Below are positions 14,710 to 20,120 of a DNA stretch of 20,120 bases, in pieces. The notes under the pieces are model-generated. The model had not been told where the DNA came from and ran no database searches. It saw nothing but the letters and a program-made list of their open reading frames with translations. The translations under genes were made by a program, and so were the position numbers. How positions within the stretch are numbered: position 1 is the stretch's first letter; each line of letters begins with the position of its first letter. The DNA is from a virus. The stretch is from the IMG/VR virus record IMGVR_UViG_3300047564_002219, positions 1 to 20,120 of that record; one strand, written 5' to 3'.

Positions 14710-16956
14710 ATGGCAGTACGTCTACAAATGCGAGGTCAATCGGTAAATGATTATAGTTACCGAGTTAAAATTATAGATACTGAATATGTCGGCGATCCAC
14801 TTGATTATGACATAGGACCAAACATTTTGATTGAAACACAGGGAAACGATAGAGATTTAACAGAATACATTTATACAGCTAGTGCAACAATTGATGTATT
14901 TATAAATAACGAGGCAAGTCAAGATTTTTTAGATGATTTAATTAATGCAAATGAGGGAAGATTTTATCTTCAAATTGATTACTATGCAGATAATAATACC
15001 TATTTTTTAGGTAGAATAATCAGCAATGGGATAAGCATTGAGGACAGACTTCAACCGTTTGTAAAAGTTCAGGCAATTGATGGACTTACTAATTTAAAAA
15101 ATAAGGATTACGATAATCCAGGGTCAACAGGTCAAAAGGTAGTCGATGTAATATTGTATTGTTTAAATCAAATTGATGTAGTAGATCAGTTTTATAGTGC
15201 AAGTGATACATTAATAGAACTTACAACTTGCCTTGAAACTGCCAATGGTTATTTTGTTGAAGATCCATATTTATATAAATTACTTAGGGTAAATAATTAC
15301 TTTTATAATTTTGAAAACAATGTCCGTGATAAGTGGACGTGTTGGGAAGTTCTTGAGGAGTTATTAAAACGCCTTAATTTAACGCTATCATATCATAACG
15401 GGTTATATTATTTAACCTCACGTGATGTGTTTATAAGCAGCAATACAAAGCAACTTTATTTAATTGAAAAGGATGGCACAATAAATACTACACCATTTAC
15501 CGGATTTAATGAAGTTGATATACAAGATGAAAGTGATACATATGCGCTTGCAGGAGGTACTTTTTATTATGAACCAGGTGTAAAGTCATTTTTAATAACA
15601 ACACAGAAACAGCACACACAAAAGAATTTAGCAGCTGGTTTAGTTTGGAAGCGATCCAATACTACCTATTCAGACATGGGATTAATGCTCGGCGGTATTC
15701 AGTACAATACTTTTATGAAAGTAATTGTTCCAAACCAATTTACGCCACAGCAAACAGGAACGCCAGCGCAAACGGCAAAACTTGAATATTTTAAAATTAG
15801 ATTTTATTTTAAGGCATTGGAATGGAATGGCTCTGATGTAGATTACCCTAAATTTGATGGCACACCAATACACCAATTAAGCAGTCATATATTTTTAGTA
15901 AATGTGTTTAATGAGCCAGCACATACATTAGTAAATGCAGCAAGTGAAACAGCTATAGACGTACTTTTTAAATATCAAAACGCCAATTTAGAATTTGGAT
16001 TTCAATTTATATTTCCACAATTTGACGTTGATACAGAAATGCAATTTAGAAGCGAGTTCGTAGGGTGGTATGATAATAACTTTAATTTAGTTAGTACAAT
16101 TGCAGCACCTGTAAACTTCTTTAATTATAATATATATCACGAGTTTGGTCAGTATCCTGTAGCAAAACCTGATGTAGTTAAATTCTTTGCAGAAACGGAC
16201 ACAGATGAAGTTGAAAAAAAGGAACTTGAACTTGCAGCACCAAACACATACGGAAATGATCAAGTTAAATTTTGGTTATGGAATGGGGAATTTACCGACG
16301 TAGGGCAGTTTAGCGACCAATGGAAATTTGATAGTGCAGATAGTTTTGAGGGATTAGAATATGCAATGGTCAGAAACTACCTTAAAATGATGGGAGCTAA
16401 ACAGCAATTTGTTGACATTGGGTTAAATGTTAAATTTAATATTCCGGGTATTTATTACAAAATACTTTACAGGACAAATGAATACATTTGCAGCCGAATG
16501 AGTTGGGACGTACACCAGGCGACGGCACAAATTACCGGGATTAGAATACCAACAACTGAGCCGACAATTACCGTCAACCTTGAAGCACCAGACAGAAATG
16601 AATTCTTTTTAAGCCTTGATAATCCTGACACTAATATTTATGCCCGTGATACCGGAAACATAGGGACAATAGTATACCAGGAGTTTACAGGGGTAACAAC
16701 TTCGAGCGTTAACCTCGACGATGCGCCATTTTTATCGGATTATTTAATTAATTTTGTACAGGATCTGACCGAAGAACAAATCCGCAGCAGGTTTGAAGTT
16801 TACAAAGACGGAATAAAACAACGGTACGTACCATTCGATATTCCGCTAACTTTAGACACGAGGGATTTTTCTTTAGACTGGGCAAATAACGACGTATTAA
16901 TTAATAACGATTTGGGCGATAGCTACACAATAGAAGTTAAGTTTTTAGAAGTATGA
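14710..16956 (+). CDS. Tail tip/baseplate hub-like protein (Tal-like)
   Basis: This 748-residue protein directly follows the tape measure, with its ATG abutting the previous stop. The N-terminal section is beta-rich (YRVKIIDTEYVGDPLDYDIG, then IYTASATIDVFINN). A FYLQIDYYADNNTYFLGRII segment and FVKVQAIDGLTNLKNKDY come next. TCWEVLEELLKRLNLTLSY (210-228) with HNGLYYLTSRD resembles the gp27/hub-type 'cyevLe.i...f.ari.q..g.wyi' pattern. No peptidase motif is obvious. The C-terminal 120 residues look like a small beta domain (FTGVTTSSVNLDDAPFLSDYL, TLDTRDFSLDW), possibly a fibre attachment site. I infer a tail tip hub; no separate distal tail (Dit) gene is present, so it may cover that job. Confidence 0.62.
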   Translation: MAVRLQMRGQSVNDYSYRVKIIDTEYVGDPLDYDIGPNILIETQGNDRDLTEYIYTASATIDVFINNEASQDFLDDLINANEGRFYLQIDYYADNNTYFLGRIISNGISIEDRLQPFVKVQAIDGLTNLKNKDYDNPGSTGQKVVDVILYCLNQIDVVDQFYSASDTLIELTTCLETANGYFVEDPYLYKLLRVNNYFYNFENNVRDKWTCWEVLEELLKRLNLTLSYHNGLYYLTSRDVFISSNTKQLYLIEKDGTINTTPFTGFNEVDIQDESDTYALAGGTFYYEPGVKSFLITTQKQHTQKNLAAGLVWKRSNTTYSDMGLMLGGIQYNTFMKVIVPNQFTPQQTGTPAQTAKLEYFKIRFYFKALEWNGSDVDYPKFDGTPIHQLSSHIFLVNVFNEPAHTLVNAASETAIDVLFKYQNANLEFGFQFIFPQFDVDTEMQFRSEFVGWYDNNFNLVSTIAAPVNFFNYNIYHEFGQYPVAKPDVVKFFAETDTDEVEKKELELAAPNTYGNDQVKFWLWNGEFTDVGQFSDQWKFDSADSFEGLEYAMVRNYLKMMGAKQQFVDIGLNVKFNIPGIYYKILYRTNEYICSRMSWDVHQATAQITGIRIPTTEPTITVNLEAPDRNEFFLSLDNPDTNIYARDTGNIGTIVYQEFTGVTTSSVNLDDAPFLSDYLINFVQDLTEEQIRSRFEVYKDGIKQRYVPFDIPLTLDTRDFSLDWANNDVLINNDLGDSYTIEVKFLEV

Positions 16957-18767
16957 GGATACTGATTTTAATATTATTATTTCCGTTAGTTAGTTTTGGC
17001 CAAACAAAACTGTCACAATTAGAGAGATCCTCAACCCGATGGGATTTACCGGTGGCATATAGAAACGTTAACGGAACCTATGCGCAGGGGTATCTTGGGT
17101 TTTTGGAGTATCTTGACTCCATTAATTACAGCGCACCGGGTATTAATGTAGTGATTCCCGGCTATGGCATTGAGGGGTTCATAACTAATGATACGCTGGT
17201 ATTGTATGCCGACACTACGGAACTACAACGTAAGTTAACACTAACTATATCTGGAACAAGTGGACCGGCTACACTAACGGGAGGCACTCTGAACATTCCA
17301 CAATATACGGCAGGCATCAGCGGTACAGGAACACAATACAAAGTACCAAGATGGCTTACTTCATCATCACTTGAAAATAGCGCCACGCCGTTATGGGATT
17401 ATAACGGCATTGTTGGGGTGGGTCAGACGGGTACGGGGGATTTTTCATCTAATACGCGAATATTTCAAGTGTATCAGCCGTCTGGCAGTTTGACGGCACA
17501 ATATAAGTCAATAGGTTCGACAGATGTTTTTCAGCGCTACGAAAATGGAAACGGAAACTGGAATACAGGTATTCAATACGTATCAGCAACGGGGGGTAAC
17601 GAATATCAAATAAGAAATAACTTAAGTACGTACTTCAAGATATACAACTCTGGTCAGTTGAACATCCCAAATCTAATAGGTACGGGAACTCGAATGGTGA
17701 CGGTAACACCAAACGGAACGATAACAAGCGCATCAATACCGGGAGGTGCTAATACTGACCTTTATTACACTAACTTAGGTACGGGTATAATTGGAATTAA
17801 TAGCACGACGCAAACCGGATCACCTATAAGATTAAACGCCGGAACAAATACAACGCTCACCTATACGGACCCAAACAACATCACTATAAGTTCATCGGGT
17901 GGTGGTGGTGCTACTAACTTATCTTTTTCTGGCACAACTTCACCAGTCACCTTGAACTCATCAACAGGTACAGACGTAACATTTACCGCAGGGTCTAACG
18001 TCACTTTTTCGGCAACTGGCTCAAATATAACGATTGCAGCCTCTGGAGGTTCTGGGTCACTACCGGCAGGCACACAAAATCAGACGCTACGGCATAACGG
18101 CACAACATGGGTAAGTAATGATGCATTAAGGGTTTTTGGTGTAGGTCTTTCAACGGAATATGTACAGGCTGGTAGTTTTTCTTTACCCTTTTCCGTAACA
18201 TCAGGAACAGGTAGTACAGGTACACGGCTTGCAGTTAATGGTGGCATTCAGTTAGTTCCGCAGGCTATAACATCAACCGGATTAAGTGGGTTGAGTTCCT
18301 CTAATAACATAACACGGATTACGGTAGGCGCTGGGTTGAGTTTGACGAATAATACTTTGAGTGTGGGTGCTAATTACGCCTACATGGCTTATTCATCGCT
18401 AACGCAATCACCGACAACGGACATTAAATATGACTGGACTGCTTCATCAAGTGGCTCTACGGGTTCACCGACACCGAGTACTTTGAATGATAACTTTACA
18501 ATAAATCAAGCAGGGACTTATGAAATTAATTTTAATGCAAATGTAAAAAACAGCGGCACGGCTAACGAAATTAATTTATATATAAGAGTAAATTCATCAA
18601 ATCATTTAGCAACACGACGCAACACACAAACCACAGTTTACGAATCATGTGCGAGTTCATTAGTCATAGGACTTAATGCAGGCGATACTGTTGACGTTTG
18701 GATAGATGTGACGTCAAATACATTTAGCAGTAATTCAGGAACAATCACAATAAAAAGAATACAATAA
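16953..18767 (+). CDS. Tail fibre-like protein with signal peptide and C-terminal jelly roll
   Basis: This 604-residue protein starts with MRILILILLFPLVSFG-Q, a good Sec signal peptide with predicted cleavage after G16. A DLPVAYRNVNGTYAQGYLGF segment follows. Long Gly/Ser/Thr/Asn-rich beta repeats come next: SGTSGPATL near 100-108, a related FSGTTSPVTLNSS near 325-337, and AGTNTTLTYTDPNNITIS and AGSNVTFSATGSNITIA near 296-362. The last 130 residues (about 474-604) resemble a C1q/TNF-type jelly roll: FTINQAGTYEINFNANV, INLYIRVNSS, LNAGDTVDVWIDV. This suggests a trimeric receptor-binding tip. The start is fixed by the ATGA overlap with the hub gene. Confidence 0.8.
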   Translation: MRILILILLFPLVSFGQTKLSQLERSSTRWDLPVAYRNVNGTYAQGYLGFLEYLDSINYSAPGINVVIPGYGIEGFITNDTLVLYADTTELQRKLTLTISGTSGPATLTGGTLNIPQYTAGISGTGTQYKVPRWLTSSSLENSATPLWDYNGIVGVGQTGTGDFSSNTRIFQVYQPSGSLTAQYKSIGSTDVFQRYENGNGNWNTGIQYVSATGGNEYQIRNNLSTYFKIYNSGQLNIPNLIGTGTRMVTVTPNGTITSASIPGGANTDLYYTNLGTGIIGINSTTQTGSPIRLNAGTNTTLTYTDPNNITISSSGGGGATNLSFSGTTSPVTLNSSTGTDVTFTAGSNVTFSATGSNITIAASGGSGSLPAGTQNQTLRHNGTTWVSNDALRVFGVGLSTEYVQAGSFSLPFSVTSGTGSTGTRLAVNGGIQLVPQAITSTGLSGLSSSNNITRITVGAGLSLTNNTLSVGANYAYMAYSSLTQSPTTDIKYDWTASSSGSTGSPTPSTLNDNFTINQAGTYEINFNANVKNSGTANEINLYIRVNSSNHLATRRNTQTTVYESCASSLVIGLNAGDTVDVWIDVTSNTFSSNSGTITIKRIQ

Positions 18768-18768
18768 T

Positions 18769-19170
18769 ATGAAACACACACTAATACTATTATTACTATC
18801 ATCATTTGCTTTTGGTCAATCTACAGGACCAGTAGTTAAGCCAGGCGATAGGACTACAGAAACGTGGTCAAATTGCGATACGCTTATAACCAAAGACACA
18901 GTTACCATTAATTCGATGTCATTCAGTACGGTTGGAAGCGATACGGTAATAACAATCAACTACCGATATTCCCATGTAGCAGACAGGGAAATTGATACGC
19001 TGCAAAACATATCAAAGGCCGGCTACCTTGATAGTCTTATACAGATTCTTGACGCAAAGATTTTGGAACTTGAATACCTTGCAGACTATCATTACATCTT
19101 ATTTTTAGTGAGCAAAACGCAGCTAAAAAACTATGTTCGATTTAAAGAAGAATACGAAAACTTATACTGA
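18769..19170 (+). CDS. Small protein with signal peptide, unknown function
   Basis: This 133-residue protein begins MKHTLILLLLSSFAFG-Q, again a clear Sec signal peptide with cleavage predicted after G16. It is closely similar in character to that of the previous gene. The mature part has a Thr/Ser/Val-rich beta section (DTLITKDTVTINSMSFSTVG and SDTVITINYRYS). A helical C-terminus with ISKAGYLDSLIQILDAKILELEYL, likely a coiled coil, follows. Only one Cys is seen (C36). I do not recognise the family. It lies one base after the fibre gene and overlaps the next by one base (TGATG). The common signal peptide type and adjacency suggest that it works with the fibre protein at or beyond the membrane. 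Confidence 0.7.
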   Translation: MKHTLILLLLSSFAFGQSTGPVVKPGDRTTETWSNCDTLITKDTVTINSMSFSTVGSDTVITINYRYSHVADREIDTLQNISKAGYLDSLIQILDAKILELEYLADYHYILFLVSKTQLKNYVRFKEEYENLY

Positions 19171-19508
19171 TGAATTGCGACGATACTATATTAAATCTAC
19201 AGGCGCAAAAAGTGCCCATATACATTGAGGAGGGCGATACGATTAAGTTTACTATGACCTTTACCAATGAGTCAGGGGCGGCCATAGATATGAGTACTAT
19301 TTTGGATGCTGAATTTTATGTCGACGGTGAAATATTGGCAGACCTTGGCGACGGAATTGAAGTCACAGGGGCAAATGATAATATCTTATCTCTGTTCGTT
19401 CAGAATGAATTAACTGTCGGACGTCATCCGTACAAATACAATGTAACATACGCAGACGGGCAGGTCAGAACTATAATTGACGGACAATTAAACATAACCA
19501 CTACATGA
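19170..19508 (+). CDS. BppU-like/Ig-like tail protein
   Basis: This 112-residue, acidic, all-beta protein has the layout of the N-terminal beta-sandwich of baseplate upper proteins: VPIYIEEGDTIKFTMTFTN (15-33), AIDMSTILDAEFYVDGEIL (38-56), NILSLFVQNELTVGRHPYKYNVTYADG and a final IIDGQLNIT strand. Relatives lie upstream of, or are fused to, tail fibres and hold them on the tail tip. Here it is a stand-alone domain with no signal peptide, unlike its two predecessors. It overlaps both neighbours (TGATG, ATGA). The specific function is inferred from fold-like pattern and position. Confidence 0.7.
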   Translation: MNCDDTILNLQAQKVPIYIEEGDTIKFTMTFTNESGAAIDMSTILDAEFYVDGEILADLGDGIEVTGANDNILSLFVQNELTVGRHPYKYNVTYADGQVRTIIDGQLNITTT

Positions 19509-20120
19509 GCGTTGTAATCGATTCTGATAATAATAACATTGACATAGTTCAAGAGCCTATCAACGTCACTATCTCAACGGGGGGCGCAGATGTATCGGCA
19601 GTATGGGGAAACATCTCCGGTGATTTAACGGATCAAGAGGATTTGCAGGCAGCACTCGATGAAAAAGTGCCATACACAGGGGCAACACAGGATGTTAATT
19701 TAGGGGAATTTGGGGCGCAGTTGGGAAACTTGGAATTTGATACAACGCCAACGAATACACCAACGGGAGCAGGTAGTGTGTATTGGAGTGACACAGATGG
19801 AACGCTGAACTTGGTATTGAAGGGTGGTCAGACGATTAGCCGAATTGGGGAGACGCAGCACATTAGAGCATTGAATAACACCGGAACACAGATAGCCAGA
19901 GGGAAAGTAGTGTACGTCACAGGTGCACAGGGTCAGAGGCTTACTGTTGCATTGGCAGATGCTGATACTGAATTACTTTCAAAAGATACTATCGGATTTA
20001 CTTCCGAAGCTATCGCTGACGGTGCGGAGGGATTCGTCATTGTGCAAGGTGTAATAAACAACATTAGCACAACGGGAATGACTGACGGCGCTACGGTGTA
20101 CCTATCGCAGACGGCAGGCG
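19505..20120 (+). CDS. Tail fibre protein, N-terminal part (runs off the window)
   Basis: The frame from the ATG at 19505 (ATGA overlap with the previous gene) stays open to the window end, giving 205 codons without a stop. The N-terminus MSVVIDSDNNNIDIVQEP is followed by VWGNISGDLTDQEDLQAALDEKVPYTGATQDVNLGEFG, an attachment-and-linker pattern I associate with Bacteroidota phage fibres. A small beta domain comes next (TQIARGKVVYVTGAQGQRLTVALADADTE and EGFVIVQGVINNI), matching repeated carrier domains that present receptor-binding tips. It has no signal peptide. The missing C-terminal part should carry the receptor-binding or chaperone domain. Confidence 0.85.
   Translation, partial: MSVVIDSDNNNIDIVQEPINVTISTGGADVSAVWGNISGDLTDQEDLQAALDEKVPYTGATQDVNLGEFGAQLGNLEFDTTPTNTPTGAGSVYWSDTDGTLNLVLKGGQTISRIGETQHIRALNNTGTQIARGKVVYVTGAQGQRLTVALADADTELLSKDTIGFTSEAIADGAEGFVIVQGVINNISTTGMTDGATVYLSQTAG

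Overview
This window is the packaging, head and tail module of a tailed phage or prophage with an HK97-type capsid. It very probably infects a Bacteroidota host (flavobacterial, sphingobacterial or gut Bacteroidales type). Three things point to the host. Gene starts lack Shine-Dalgarno sequences and instead follow A/T-rich leaders. Two tail proteins carry signal peptides ending in the residues FGQ, a common Bacteroidota style. The fibre proteins use Gly/Ser/Thr-rich sequences (SGTSGPATL, VPYTGAT) that I associate with Bacteroidota phages. All credible genes are on the + strand and most touch or overlap by 1 to 20 bases (ATGA, TAATG), so this looks like one long late transcription unit with coupled translation. 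I see no integrase, repressor, tRNA, lysis gene, CRISPR array or insertion sequence.

Layout. Positions 50-1921 hold a short TerS-like candidate and the large terminase. Positions 1914-5672 hold a cargo block: a small basic protein, a metallophosphoesterase with a possible N-terminal DNA-binding segment, and three consecutive glycosyltransferase-like genes. The last of these joins a family-2 glycosyltransferase to a C-terminal half resembling Stealth sugar-phosphate transferases. Positions 5729-8889 hold portal, prohead protease and major capsid protein, followed by a strong hairpin. Positions 8945-11045 hold head-tail connection and tail-completion proteins. Positions 11074-14709 hold the major tail protein, a tail assembly chaperone pair and the tape measure. 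Positions 14710-20120 hold a hub-like protein, a fibre with a signal peptide and a jelly-roll end, a second small secreted protein, a BppU-like beta-sandwich protein, and the start of another fibre that runs off the window.

How it works together. The terminase packages DNA through the portal into a shell of the capsid protein, which carries a cleavable N-terminal delta domain processed by the protease. Connector and completion proteins join the head to a long tail whose length is set by the tape measure. Gene content implies a siphovirus.

Most notable observations. (1) A nearly textbook programmed -1 frameshift signal lies between the two chaperone frames: an internal AAGGAGGAGG, the heptamer A AAA AAC, a 6-nt spacer, and a 13-bp stem with a nested 7-bp hairpin. 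(2) A GT2-Stealth-like fusion enzyme sits in a sugar-modification cassette between terminase and portal. (3) Two adjacent tail-region proteins carry apparent Sec signal peptides.
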